Below are positions 37,373 through 48,398 of a stretch of DNA of 64,000 bases, piece after piece. Made by a program: the position numbers and the translations under genes. Below the pieces are notes generated by a model, which ran no database searches, was not told the DNA's origin, and saw only the letters and a program-made list of their open reading frames with translations. This DNA comes from Sambucus nigra (lineage: Eukaryota > Streptophyta > Magnoliopsida > Dipsacales > Adoxaceae), in contig OX422221.1 of NCBI GenBank assembly GCA_949130495.1, positions 480,603,159 to 480,667,158 of the forward strand. The letters run 5' to 3'. The number at the start of each line of letters is the position of its first letter. Positions within the stretch are counted from its first letter, which is position 1.

Positions 37373-37720
37373 CCAAAACTCTCACTAGTTTAAAATGCCA
37401 TTTTCTCTTCAACATATAATATCCCTTATATATAGTTCCTACTTTAATATACGAATCACAATTTAAATCTAGATAAAATCTCCCGGAATGAGAATAAAAC
37501 CTTATTCACTTTACTCTTTGCACAAGTCAAAACTATATAATATCTCATCTTCATATACAAACAATATACTATACACAACAAGTATATTTATACCTATTAC
37601 AATCATAAGTATAATAACCACCCCATTGAGCTATAACTCGAGGCTGAAGTCTCATAGTGCCTATCCGCACTCGAGTTTACTCAATCAACCACGGTACCAA
37701 GCCACACAACGATGGAGGCG

Positions 37721-37725
37721 GTCAT
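37721..37725. repeat. target-site duplication GTCAT (left)
   Basis: GTCAT precedes the 5' LTR and recurs directly after the 3' LTR at 48394-48398: a perfect 5-bp duplication. Confidence 0.95.
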
Positions 37726-38796
37726 TGTAACACCCCATAATTTTAAGCATTTAACATTTAATTAATTCGGGAACTCTAAATTACTTATGTGTCGTAATTT
37801 TGATTGAATTAATTATGGTAATATTTATTTAAATATTAATCAGGGAGTGAATGGCTAATATTTAGGGAAATTTAATTACTAAGTGAATAGTAATAATTTA
37901 TCTACGTCATTTCGAGTATTAGTGACGTGGTATGTACTTATCTCAGCCGGAAGTCCGTATAGACTAATTTGGGTGTTAGATAGGGATTTTTATAATTTGG
38001 ATGCCAATTCTGAGTGTAAGGTTAAGTTCAAATGGACCGAGATAGTCGAAAAAGTGTAGCCGGGGGTAGTAAACGGGTTACGGGATATTTTTAGGCATAG
38101 TCGGACCCACACAGGGGTATTTGGGTCACTTGGGCTTGGCCCACTAGGAAAAAATAGGATTAAGCCTAATTATCAAATTAAAAAAAAGGGCAACGATTGA
38201 TGGGAGATTAAAAAACACTTAGTGGGAGAGGAAACCCTTAGAAGCAATTAAAGATAATTTGGGAGACAAAGAAAAGAGCAAAAAGGGGGATTCCATCTTC
38301 AACCTTGAGATTCACAACTTCAAAGCAGACCCTACGAAACCTTAAGGCAAGTGGTTAACTTGTTGTTGCATTTAATTTGCATTATGATTCATATTTATGT
38401 GATGTGAGAAATCAAAATTCGTTTTTAGGATTAAGGGGTACAAAAATGGGGTTTTTGTAAATCAATCTCCTGATTTCAAAATTTTGTAGGAATTTATGTA
38501 TAATCCGAGATTTGTATATATCTGGTAAGATGTGTAAACCCAGACGAGTTAGGAACAAATTTGAGATAAATATTTGATGTTGAGACGGGTTAACGAATAA
38601 TACGGATTTTTCCCCAATTTAGAAAAAATAGTAGAGAACGGAAATTAAACTATGTTTAGGGACTTTATGGGGGTTCCTTATGAGGTTATTGGTATATTAC
38701 ATTGATGAGAGGACTTGGGTTAGACTGTAGAAGAAGTTGGGGATTTGAGTTTTTCGTCCATGGCTGAAACAGAGACTTGGGTAAGATGAAGACCTA

Positions 38797-38834
38797 ATCG
38801 ATCGATCGATCGATGGTTGGGGATCGATCGATCA
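38797..38834. repeat. GATCGATC palindrome cluster, 5' LTR
   Basis: ATCGATCGATCGATCGATGG and GGATCGATCGATCAATGG are two adjacent palindromic runs about 1.07 kb from the LTR start. The 3' LTR keeps only one shorter run (46598-46607). Confidence 0.85.
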
Positions 38835-39319
38835 ATGGTCGGGGATTTTTGACAGTTCGGCCAGTTTATATATATAAGGTGAATTTAATTAAAAATTTCT
38901 TTCCATACCTTATTTAATGAGAAATAAATATAGGGAATACAATGTAATTAAATATGAGGATAAAATAATTGGGATTGGAAGGAATTTATGTGTGACACAC
39001 TCTGGTTAAATTTTGGGAAGAATATTTCGAAATAATTAAATATGGATAAAGTGGGGGAGTCCGAGTATATAAGTTGAGCGATACCAAGGCGTTGAATTAA
39101 TTTAGAGTGAAAGCTAATTAATTTGGAGTCGGGGATTTAGATTCGGCTATTGTTTTACTTCGGGCCATGAGAACGAGTCCGAATATATTGGTTAGAGCGA
39201 CACCAAAAGTAATTTAATTAATTAATGTGAAATTAATTAATAATCAGAGTTGGGCCATAAACACATGATAAATTGTATAGGCTTGTGTTACGGACTTAGT
39301 ACACGGTATATTTAGGGTG

Positions 39320-39323
<4 letters not shown>

Positions 39324-39409
<86 letters not shown>

Positions 39410-39460
39410 GGTGTGCGATAGTATACATATATGGTATGTGCATTAATATTAGTAGATGAA

Positions 39461-39537
<77 letters not shown>
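39324..39537. repeat. (TA)n and (ATT)n microsatellites in 5' LTR
   Basis: About 86 bp of TA and about 78 bp of ATT lie just before the CTCTAGTGCTATAGGG segment. The 3' LTR has about 20 bp of each (47094-47115, 47175-47191). Confidence 0.95.
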
Positions 39538-39538
<1 letters not shown>

Positions 39539-40700
39539 TCTAGTGCTATAGGGGGAGGTTGCGCATAGAGGATGAATCCCCTGGCTTGAGGAGTAGGGTC
39601 AGTATATTCCCAAGTCGTAGCATCCATTATATGGGTGAGAGGCATCTCACTTTCAAGGAAGGAATATGACCACCTCCAATATTTATGTATTAATCAAGTT
39701 AGCGAGCGATTCTGACTTAGGGTAACTAGGTTATGTGAAAGAGAATATACATCCGGTGAGTTATTACCCGGGAGGATATTCATTATGAATTATTATTTCA
39801 GCATATTTGTGAATGTTGTAATATGACTATATGTAATAATTATATACGGGTTAATTAGTACAGGCTATGAGTTGTATCATATATCGTGGATGTGAAAGTT
39901 TTATGAATATAAAAAGGAAAATGATTAATTAAGTTAATGATGACAATAACTTAAAAATCATAATTTTGACATACTTAGTTAGAGTAGGGTGGTTGCAAGG
40001 GGTATTTTGATTATCTAGTTATGAGAGAAATAACTAAGGAAATTAATTAAGGCGTTAGTAGTGCACATTATAGGCGGGGTGAGGATATTCCCAAGGTAGT
40101 GAGACACTAACTAAAATAGGAAGAGCATGCATACATATTTATTACTGCAAGTTAATCAATTGCTAAATGTTTTCCAAATGTTTTGGGTACTAACCCTTGC
40201 TATAAAAACTTTTAAAAACCTTTTAGGTGTCCAACCACAGGGACACCAAACTTGACTCATTCTAAGGATCCGTTGTTGCAACACATGTGGATGTTGTCGG
40301 AGTTTGATAGGCTCTTCATTATTTTCATTTCTAGTGTAGAAATTTCCTATCAATTACTCAAGCATGTCGCTCACTGTTTTTATTCAGTACTTATGTCAGA
40401 CTTGTTGAGATTTATTACTTGTTTTACTTTTGTTGGATTTGAGCCGATGGTGTATTCGGTCAGTTATTTAGATGTGAATGGTGGATTTCAGTTAATTGTG
40501 ATTGTTTAAATTATTTTATTTTCGCATGAGTATTTCATTAAATTAATAAAAGATAAAACTTGGCACAAGTCAAATTTTCTCACTTAGGTGGTTAGTAATT
40601 AAAAAGGCGACAGTGATGCTAAGAATGAACCAACTGCGAAACCTGTTCTAATTTAATGAAGGACTGATCACCCGGGGTTAATTAGGCGGGGTGTCATAGA

Positions 40701-40712
40701 TGGTATCAGAGC
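40701..40712 (+). other. primer-binding site (initiator tRNA-Met)
   Basis: TGGTATCAGAGC lies two bases (GA) after the 5' LTR. It is complementary to the 3' end of plant initiator tRNA-Met, the usual minus-strand primer of this retroelement group. Confidence 0.92.
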
Positions 40713-40888
40713 ATTGGGTTCTAGTGTCCTTAGGATTTGTGCGGCTTACTACGTTTCAGCGTAGCGTTCAGTTGTTACAGAGCCCTATTATTAGGACTGT
40801 TGATTCATTTTTCGCTTTTGAGATATCGTATTTTCTACTATTAGATTTTTGTATAATTGTGTACTTATAAGATTCGATCTATTTTCAG

Positions 40889-42100
40889 ATGCCACCGAAG
40901 AGGCAGAGAGCGGAGAGGGCGGAAGATAGGGATGAGTTAAGGGAGGCTCATCAGGAGCCACAAGTACCGCCACCCCCACCCCACCCCCACCCGAGTTGAT
41001 CTCCGCTACTCAGGTGGACGTGATGGTGGCCCTGGCAATTGAGACAGCAATGAGGGCTATGGCATCCCATTTTCCTTAGTCCCAGGCACCACCTCCAGTG
41101 GCACCAGCAGTTTAGGCTCCCGTGGGGCCACCGTCTTGGCAGCAAGTTAGGGAGACCTTTTAGAACGGTCACCCACCCGTGTTTCAGGGTAATACCGATG
41201 TGGTAGAGGCTTGTGAATGAAAGAAGAATATTCAGCGCCATCTACGCATGCTGGAGTGCACCGATGTACAAAAATAGATGCTTGCTACCTTCCGTTTGTC
41301 GGGGGAAGCCTTACAGTGGTGGGAGTCAGTTACCACCGCTGAGGAGAGGGATTTGATGACGATATCCGAGTTTTGGGTGCGATTCAACCGCAAATACTTC
41401 CCACTAGCGGTAGAGGCTAAAATGAGGAAGAAGTTCAGTGAGCTAGTACCGGGTGACCATTCAGTGGAAGACTATGAGGAAGAGTTCACCCATTTGGCGA
41501 ACTTTGTGCCAAATGAGGTGAGCGACGAGGAGCGAAATAAGTCGAAGTTCATAGATGGCTTGGCTTGGAGGATCAGGCAGCACTTGATTGGTAATACGAC
41601 ATTAGTGACATATACAGATGTCATTAATGCTGCCCTTGTACATTGCCAGGATCATCGCTTCCATGCGAAGGGGATAAAGAAGGTAGGGGAGCTGAGCTAG
41701 CAGGGCAAGGCAGTTGTTGGTGGTGACACAAGTGGTACTCAGCAGCAGATTAGTAGTCAGTAAGGGAAGCAGGCTAAGAAATTTATGCCTGGTGGGTTTC
41801 GACCAGGAGGACAAGGATTCAGGCAAGGCCAGTCGGGCCCAAATCAGCAGCAGAAGGTTCCTCAGGGATGTCAGGGCCAAAGGACCAATGAGGGATGCCA
41901 ACAGGGTCAGCCACGTTAGGGCCAAGAGGTCCAACGACAGGGGGACGATCAGAGACGCTACTTTGTTGATGGCCAGACAGGACACTTCAAGAGAGAGTTC
42001 CCGCAAAGGGGCATATGCTAATAGCAGGGTGCCCAATAGGGGCAACAGGCCTGGCTCCACCAGCCCCACAGCAGCAGGGGAAGATGCACTACGGGCATGT
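40889..42100 (+). pseudogene. gag: gag pseudogene
   Basis: Structural (capsid/nucleocapsid) protein of the retroelement. ATG at 40889 (MPPKRQR start) leads into a proline tract (40950-40993) where the frame shifts. The main frame then holds the Ty3/gypsy gag core from about 41278 (LSGEALQWW, FNRKYFP, FVPNEVSDEERNK) to 41700, followed by a Gln/Gly-rich tail. In-frame stops are at 41077, 41113, 41161, 41218, 41275, 41698, 41761, 41917, 42019, 42022 and 42037; eight are TAG. The nucleocapsid zinc knuckle near 41955-42005 keeps GQTGHF but the cysteines expected around it are replaced. It cannot make a working protein. Confidence 0.88.
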
Positions 42101-42139
42101 GTATAACATTCAGGATATTCCCAATCCTCCAACACAGCA

Positions 42140-42492
42140 GGTGTCGCCAGCGATTGAGGGTATTTTTCTAATCCATGGTCATGTGGGTAGTATACTTTTT
42201 GATATGGAAGCATCTCATTCATTCATTAAATCTACATTTGCTAAATGGGCGGGTTACTAGAGATCGCGAGTAGTCTTCGTATGTGTGTAGAGTCGCCAGT
42301 AGGCAGCGGGGCATTGATTCACTCAATTTTTTGCGTGGTAGACATTTTGATTGGGAGCTTAGTTTAGTGGCGGACCTCTTAGTGTTAGATATGGAGGGGT
42401 ATGATGTCATCCTAGGTATGTACTGGTTGGCAGGTTACCGGGTGACTGTGGATTGTTACGAGAGGACAATCGTGTTCTCCATTTCGGGATAG
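42140..42492 (+). pseudogene. aspartic protease domain, degenerate
   Basis: Retroviral-type protease that would cleave the polyprotein. IFLIHGHVGSILFD is followed by MEASHSFI, so the catalytic Asp is present but the Thr/Ser-Gly of the D-S/T-G triad reads Met-Glu. Farther on, DMEGYDVILGMYWL matches the C-terminal flap region, with Tyr in the usually Asp position of GMDWL. The two halves are in different frames with a stop at about 42258, so at least one frameshift lies between them. Confidence 0.8.
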
Positions 42493-42559
42493 GAGATGTT
42501 CCTAATAGCGATGCCTCTACCCGAGGGAGGGTCGCACACACTTGTATTATATCTAGGAG

Positions 42560-43545
42560 GGGACCTCACAGGAGGTGGTAGTCCCGTTGGATTCGATTTT
42601 GGTAGTGAAGGACTTCAAGGATGTGTTCTAGGAAATACCAGGGTTGCCACCTAGTAGGGAAATCAAGTTTGTAATCGATTTAGCACCGGGGACGAGGTCG
42701 ATTGATCGAGCACCTTACCATATTTCCCCTTCAAAGATGCATGAGTTGAGAGACTAGATTTAAAAGCTCCTCGATCAGGGGTTTATTCAGTAGAGTACAT
42801 CGTCGTGGGGTGCACCGGTGTTATTTGTAAAGAAGCGGGATGGTTCACTTAGGTTGTGCGTGGATTATAGGGAGATGAATAAGGTGACGATACGAAATAA
42901 GTATTGGTTGCCTAGGATTGATGATTTATTTGACCAATTGAGAGGGGCGTCTTACTTATCAAAAATAGATTTAGGGTCAGGGTATCATTAGCTACGTATC
43001 CGAGAGGAGGATGTTCCTAAGACTGCTTTCATGTCGCGGTACAAATCTTACGAGTTCAAGGTGATGCCATTCAGGCTCGCCAATGCTCCCACAGTGCTCA
43101 TGGATCTCATGACCAGTGTTTTTAGAGAGTACCTCGACCAGTTTGTCATCGTGTTAATTGATGACATCTTAATCTACTTACGTACCGAGGAGGAGCACGT
43201 AGATCATCTGCGTATGGTTCTACAGACACTATGGTATCACCAACTTTACACCAAATTTGGGAAGTGTGGATTTTGGTTACGAGAGGTACAATTTCTTGGT
43301 CACGTGGTGTCAAACCGGGGTATTACGGTGGATCTGAGTAAGGTGTCGGTAGTGAGAGAGTGGGGACAACCCATGACACTGACCGAGGTGCGTAGATTTT
43401 TGGGATTGGTTGGTTATTACAGGCGGTTCATTAAAGGATTCTCAAAGATTGTGGGCCCTTTGACAAATCTGACTCGAAAAGGGGTGCCTTTCACTTGGAG
43501 TGATCATTGTCAAATAGCTTTCGACGAGCTAAAGGACAAGTTGAC
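42560..43545 (+). pseudogene. reverse transcriptase domain, degenerate
   Basis: RNA-dependent DNA polymerase of the pol polyprotein. Recognisable blocks in order: [83 protein letters not shown] (catalytic DD kept; Leu for the usual Phe), [24 protein letters not shown]. Stops occur at 42629 and in the finger region near 42757-42790. The Gln of the YHQLR motif is TAG at 42989. The stretch 43031-43639 is open but cannot be read from an intact start. Family identity is certain, function excluded. Confidence 0.92.
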
Positions 43546-43960
43546 ATTTGCTCCCGTACTTACTTTATCGAAGGGAGGACTAGAGTATCAGGTTTACACT
43601 AACGCATCCTTACAGGGACTTGGGGGTGTGCTTCAGTAGGAGTAAAGGGCTATAGCTTATGCATCCAGAAAGCTAAAGCCTCACGAGAGGAGTTACCCCA
43701 CTCATAACCTACAGCTAGCAGCAGTCATTTTTGCTTTGAGGATATGGAGACATTATCTTTTAATAGAGCAGTTCACTTTATTCACGGATCACAAGTCACT
43801 TTAGTATCTCTTCACACAGAAGGATCTGAAATGAGGCAGAGGAAGTGGCTAGAATTCGTGAAAGACTACCAGTTTGATATTCAGTATCATATTGGTAAGG
43901 CTAATGTGGTGGCAAACACATTAAGACAGAGACCAACTGGGGATATATCAAAAGTCTGGA
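43546..43960 (+). pseudogene. RNase H domain, degenerate
   Basis: Degrades the RNA strand during reverse transcription. [13 protein letters not shown] has Asn where the first catalytic Asp is expected. Stops interrupt at 43637 and shortly after (near 43643). LFTDHKSL (about 43775) is followed by a stop, and the frame shifts near 43828 before KWLEFVKDY and YHIGKANVVA. These features follow the reverse transcriptase directly, as in gypsy elements. Confidence 0.88.
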
Positions 43961-44159
43961 AAGAGAAGTGGAGAGAGCTTCGATATGCGGACGATGTAGC
44001 CAGGGCCTGCATGTCAGCTTTATCCATCACATCGTAGATCATTATGCGAGTGGTAAGGACTCAGGCGAAGGACTAGATCTGCTAGTATAGGGTACGCCAG
44101 CTGTTAGCTGAGGGGGAGCAGAGGGTTACTCGATCAGCTCGAAAGGAGGCCTATGCCTA

Positions 44160-45180
44160 AATGGGAGGTTAATTGTGCCAGAGGATGAGGAGTTGAGGCA
44201 CGCTGTTATGACATAGTCCTATGGTTCTAGATTTACGGTACATCCTGGCGGGGATAAAATGTACCAGGATATAAGGTGGTAGTATTGGTGGGCAGGAATG
44301 AAACGAGACATAGTAGAGTTTGTCTCGAAATGTACCACATGTCAGCTCATGAAATTTGACCATCAGAGACTATCAAAGATGGTATAACCACTAGCGATTC
44401 ATGTGTGGAAGTGGGAGAGCATCTCCATGGACTTCATTACAGGGTTAGCTACATCACCGAGAGGTCATGATTCCATATGGGTCATTGTGGATCGGTTGAC
44501 AAATGTGGACCACTTCCTGCCGGTTTGCACAGACTTTGAGACGATGCATTATGTGCAGCTATTAATAGAGAAGATTGTTAAGCTGCACGGGGTGCCGATA
44601 AATATTATGTCTGATAGAGACAAAATTTTTGTGGTACATTTTTGGCAGAGCTTTCAGGAGGCCATGGGCACAGAGTTACGTTTGAGTACAACCTATCACC
44701 CACAGACCGACGAGAAAACTGAGAAAGTCAACCAGATGCTGGAAGACATGCTAAGGATGTGCATTCTAGACATTGGGGGAGGATGGGAGAGATTTCTTCC
44801 TTTAATAGAGTTCGCGTATAACAACTCTTACCAATTCACGATCAGCATGGCACCGTTCGAGGCACTGTATGGGAGACCTTGTCGTTCACCCGCTTGTTGG
44901 TTAGAGGTGGGGGACAACAAGCTATTGGGGCCAGAGATTATCTAGGACATGTCTTCCAAGATAGAGTTGATCCGAGGGTGGATTCAGATAGCTTAGGATA
45001 GGCATAAGAGTTATGCTGATGCTTCACGGAGACATGTGGAGTTAGAGGTTGGGGATCAGGTATTAGTCCGGGTATCCCCTATAAAAGGGGTGATGAGGTT
45101 CGGCAAGAAGGGTAAATTAACACCGAGGTACGTGGGACCTTTTTCTATTATTGAGATGGTGGGACCGATAGCATATCGAC
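44160..45180 (+). pseudogene. integrase domain, degenerate
   Basis: Catalyses insertion of the cDNA. It holds a zinc-finger region with VHPGGDKMYQD and KCTTCQLMK, then the catalytic core with SMDFITGL (first Asp), IMSDRD (second Asp) and TEKVNQMLEDM (Glu), then FAYNNSY, PFEALYGRPCRSP and DQVLVRVSP. All three acidic catalytic residues appear kept, but stops occur in the zinc-finger region (44215), after KMV (44387), after GPEII (44943) and near 44994. Most replace Gln codons. Confidence 0.9.
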
Positions 45181-45478
45181 TGGGATTGTCAGAGCATCTT
45201 CAGCGGATACACGACGTATTCCATATGGCATCACTGAAGAAATATCAAAGGAGCGAGAGGGCCTTCTGGAACATTCCATTCGAGAAAATTGATTTACAGC
45301 CAGACATCTCGTAGGAGGAGAGATCGATGGCTATTATGGACTGTAGCGAGCGCAAGTTACGATCCAAGGTTGCTCCACTAGTTAGAGTATAGTGGGGTCA
45401 TCACAATGTTGACGAGTCTATCTGGGAGCAGGAGGAGGATATGCGGGAACAATATCCAAAGATATTCACCACAGGTAT
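45181..45478 (+). pseudogene. integrase C-terminus and chromodomain, degenerate
   Basis: After HDVFHMASLKKY the sequence continues past a stop (45312) into a region with ERKLRSKVAPLVRV, WGHHNVDESIW and MREQYPKIF, ending shortly before the polypurine tract. The order and spacing match the C-terminal chromodomain of plant chromoviruses, which binds modified histones and biases insertion to heterochromatin. One Trp/Leu-region stop lies at about 45390. The same region occurs in the truncated element at 5187-5530. Confidence 0.75.
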
Positions 45479-45508
45479 GAACTAATTTTGGGGAAAAAAT
45501 TCCTTTGT

Positions 45509-45520
45509 AAGGGGGGAGTA
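45509..45520 (+). other. polypurine tract
   Basis: AAGGGGGGAGTA abuts the 3' LTR and would prime plus-strand cDNA synthesis. Confidence 0.9.
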
Positions 45521-48393
45521 TGTAACACCCCGTAATTTTATGCATTTGACATTTAATTAATTCAGGAACTCTAAATTCCTTGAGTGTCATAATTTTGATT
45601 GAATTAATAATGGTAATATTTATTTAAATATTAATTGGGGGTGAATGGTTAATATTTAGGGAAATTTAATTACTAATTGAATAATAATAATGTATTTACA
45701 TCATTTCGGGTATTAGTCACAGGGTATGTACTTATCTCAACCGGGAGTCGGTATAAACTAATTTGGGTGTGAGATAAGGAATTTTATAAATTAATTCAGA
45801 TGCCAATTCTGAGTACACGTTTGAGTCCGGATGGGCCGAGATAGTGGGAAAAGTGTACCCGGGGGTAGTAAACGGGTCACGAGACATTTTTAGGCATAGC
45901 CGGGCCAATACGGTGGTATTTGGGTCACTTGGGCTTGGCCCATTAGGAAAAAAATGGGATTAAGCCTAATTAAATAATTAAAATAAAAAGGAGAACGACT
46001 TATGGGAGATCAGAAAACACTTAGTGGGAGAGGAAACCCGAAGAATCAATTAAAGGCAATTTGGGGGACAAAGGAGATAGCAAAAAAAGGGATTCCATCT
46101 TCAACCTTGAGATTCACAACTTCAAATCAGACCCTACGAAGCCTTAAGGAAAGTGGTTAACTTGTTCTAGCATTTAATTTGCATTATGATTCATATTTAT
46201 GTGATGTGAGAAATCAAAATTCATTTTCGGGATTAAGGGGTACAAAAATGGGGTTTTTGTAAATCAATCTCCTGATTTAAAATTTTGTAGGAATTAATGT
46301 ATAATCCAAAATTTGTATGTATCTGGTAAGATGTGAAAACCCAGACGAGTTAGGAACGAATTTGTGATAAATATTTGATGTTGAGACGAGTTAACGAATA
46401 ATACGGGTTTTTCCCCGATTTAAAAAAAATATAAGAGAACGGAAATTAAACAATGTTTAGGGAATTTATGGGGGTTCCTTATGAGGTTATAGGTGTATTA
46501 TATTGATGAGAGGACTTGGGTTAGACTGTGGTAGAAGTTGGGGATTTGATCTTTTCATCCATGGCTGAAACAGAGACCTCGGGAAGACGAAGACCTGATC
46601 GATCGATGGTCGGGGATTTTTTACGATTCGTCCAGTTTATATATATAAGGTGAATTTTATTAAAAATTTCTTTCCATACCTTATTTAATGAGAAATAAAT
46701 ATTGGGCATACACTCTAATTAATTATGAGGGAAAATAATTGGGATTGTAGGGAATTTATGTGTGACACCCTATGGTTAAATTTTGGGAAGAATATTTCGA
46801 AATAATTAAATACAGATAAAGTGGGCGAGTCCGGGTATATTGGTTGAGCGATACCAAGGCGTTGAATTAGTTTAGAGTGAAAGCTAAATAATTTGGAATT
46901 GGGGATTTAGACTCGGATATTGTTTTACTTCAGGCCACGAGAGCGAGTCCGAATATATTGGTTGGAGCGACACCAAAAGGAATTTAATTAATTAATTAAT
47001 GTGCAATTAATGAATAATCAGAGTTGGGCCATAAACTCATGATAAATTGTATAGGTTTGTGTTACGGACATAGTACACGGTATATCCAGGGTGTTATATA
47101 TATATATATATATATACACACGGTGTACGATAGTATATTTATATATGGTGTGTGCATTAATATCAGTGGCTAGATATTATTATTATTATTATATATACTC
47201 TAGTGCTACAGGGCGAGGTTGCGCGTAGAGGATGAATCCCCTAGATTGACGAGTAGGGCGAGTATATTCCTAGGTCATAGCGTCCATTATATGGGTGAGG
47301 GGCATCTCACTTTCAGGGAAGGAATATGACCGCCTCCAATATTTATGTATTTACCATGTTAGCGAGCGATTCTGACTTGGGGTAACTAGGTTTTGTGAAT
47401 ATACATACTGGGATAGGACTTTAGACAATATACATCCGGTGAGTTATCCCTCCGCAGGATGTTCATTATTAATTATCATTTCAGCACATTTGTGAATGCT
47501 GTCATATGACTATAAGTATATAATGAGGTAAATAATTATATACGGGTTAATTAATACAGGATGTGAGTTGTATCATATATCGTGGATGTGAAAGTTATAT
47601 GAATATAAAAAGGGAAATGATTCATTAAGTTAATGATGACAATAACTTAAAAATCATAATTTTGACATACTCTGTTAGAGTAGGGTGATTGCAAGAGGTA
47701 TTTCGATTATCTAGTTATGGGAGAAATAACTAAGGAAATTAATTAAGGCATTAGTAGTGCACATTAGAGGAGGGGTCAGGATATTCCCAAGGGAGTGCGA
47801 CACTAACTAAAATATGAAGAGCATGCATACATATTTATTACTGCAAGTTAATCAATTGCTAAATGTTTTCCAAATGTTTTGGGTACTAACCCTTGCTATA
47901 AAAACTTTTTAAACCTTTTAGGTGTCCAGCCACAGGGACGCGAGACTTGACTCATTCTAGAGATCCGTTGCTGCAGCACATGTGGATGTTGCGGGAGTTT
48001 GATAAGCACTTCGTTCTTTTCATTTCTAGTGTAGAAATTTCCTATCAGTTACTTGATCATGCCGTTCACTATTTTATTCAGTACTTATGTAAAACTAATT
48101 GAGATTTATTACTTGTCTTTACTTCTGTTGGATTTGAGCCGATGGTTTATTCGGTCAGTTATTTAGATGTGAATAGTGGATTTCAGTTAATTGTGGTTGT
48201 TTAAATTATGTTGTTTCCGCATGATTATTTCATTAAATTAATGAAAGATAAAACTTGGCACCAGTCTAATTTTCTCACTTTGGTGGTTAGTAATTAAAAA
48301 GGCGATAGTGATTCTAAGAATGAACCAACTGAAAAAACTGTTCTAATTTAATTTAAGACTGATCACCCGAGGTTAATTAGGCGGGGTGTCACA
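45521..48393 (+). repeat. 3' LTR of the chromovirus
   Basis: It starts TGTAACACCCCGTAATT and ends GGCGGGGTGTCACA (2873 bp). It aligns throughout with the 5' LTR but with frequent scattered substitutions and small indels, so this insertion is older than the element at 51061-60696. Confidence 0.92.
46598..46607. repeat. contracted GATCGATC palindrome, 3' LTR
   Basis: A single GATCGATCGA run remains where the 5' LTR has two longer runs. Confidence 0.8.
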
Positions 48394-48398
48394 GTCAT
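48394..48398. repeat. target-site duplication GTCAT (right)
   Basis: Second copy of the duplication at 37721-37725. Confidence 0.95.

Larger units (their letters stand above)
36122..37725 (-). repeat. 3' LTR of the outer minus-strand element, left part
   Basis: It begins with a decayed reversed LTR end (CCTGACACCCCGCCTAATAA) and follows the standard landmark order in reverse: CATTGCCAACATCACCG, GCGTCCCTGTGCCTGGACACC (one base over a 20-mer core), GGGTCAGAG, ACTCTCATGAGATACACC. The chromovirus inserted at 37726 with duplication GTCAT interrupts it; it resumes at 48399. It also hosts a foldback element (36953-37320). Confidence 0.8.
37726..40698 (+). repeat. 5' LTR of the chromovirus
   Basis: It starts TGTAACACCCCATAATT and ends GGCGGGGTGTCATA (the final CACA decayed to CATA). 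At 2973 bp it is 100 bp longer than the 3' LTR, mainly because its (TA)n (39324-39409) and (ATT)n (39460-39537) tracts are expanded. It holds a GATCGATC array (38797-38834) and the GTGTCCAACCACAGGGACACC segment near 40228 common to the LTRs here (quoted with one base beyond its core). Confidence 0.92.
37726..48393 (+). mobile_element. Ty3/gypsy chromovirus (Tekay/Del-like), full-length but defective
   Basis: Two direct LTRs of about 2.9 kb, a primer-binding site for initiator tRNA-Met, gag, protease, reverse transcriptase, RNase H, integrase, a C-terminal chromodomain and a polypurine tract occur in canonical gypsy order, bounded by a GTCAT duplication. Total 10,668 bp. Long LTRs, this primer and a chromodomain fit the Tekay/Del chromovirus lineage. 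The coding part is dead: at least 11 in-frame stops in gag alone and changes of reading frame between gag, protease, polymerase and integrase. It sits inside the 3' LTR of an older minus-strand element. Confidence 0.92.
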
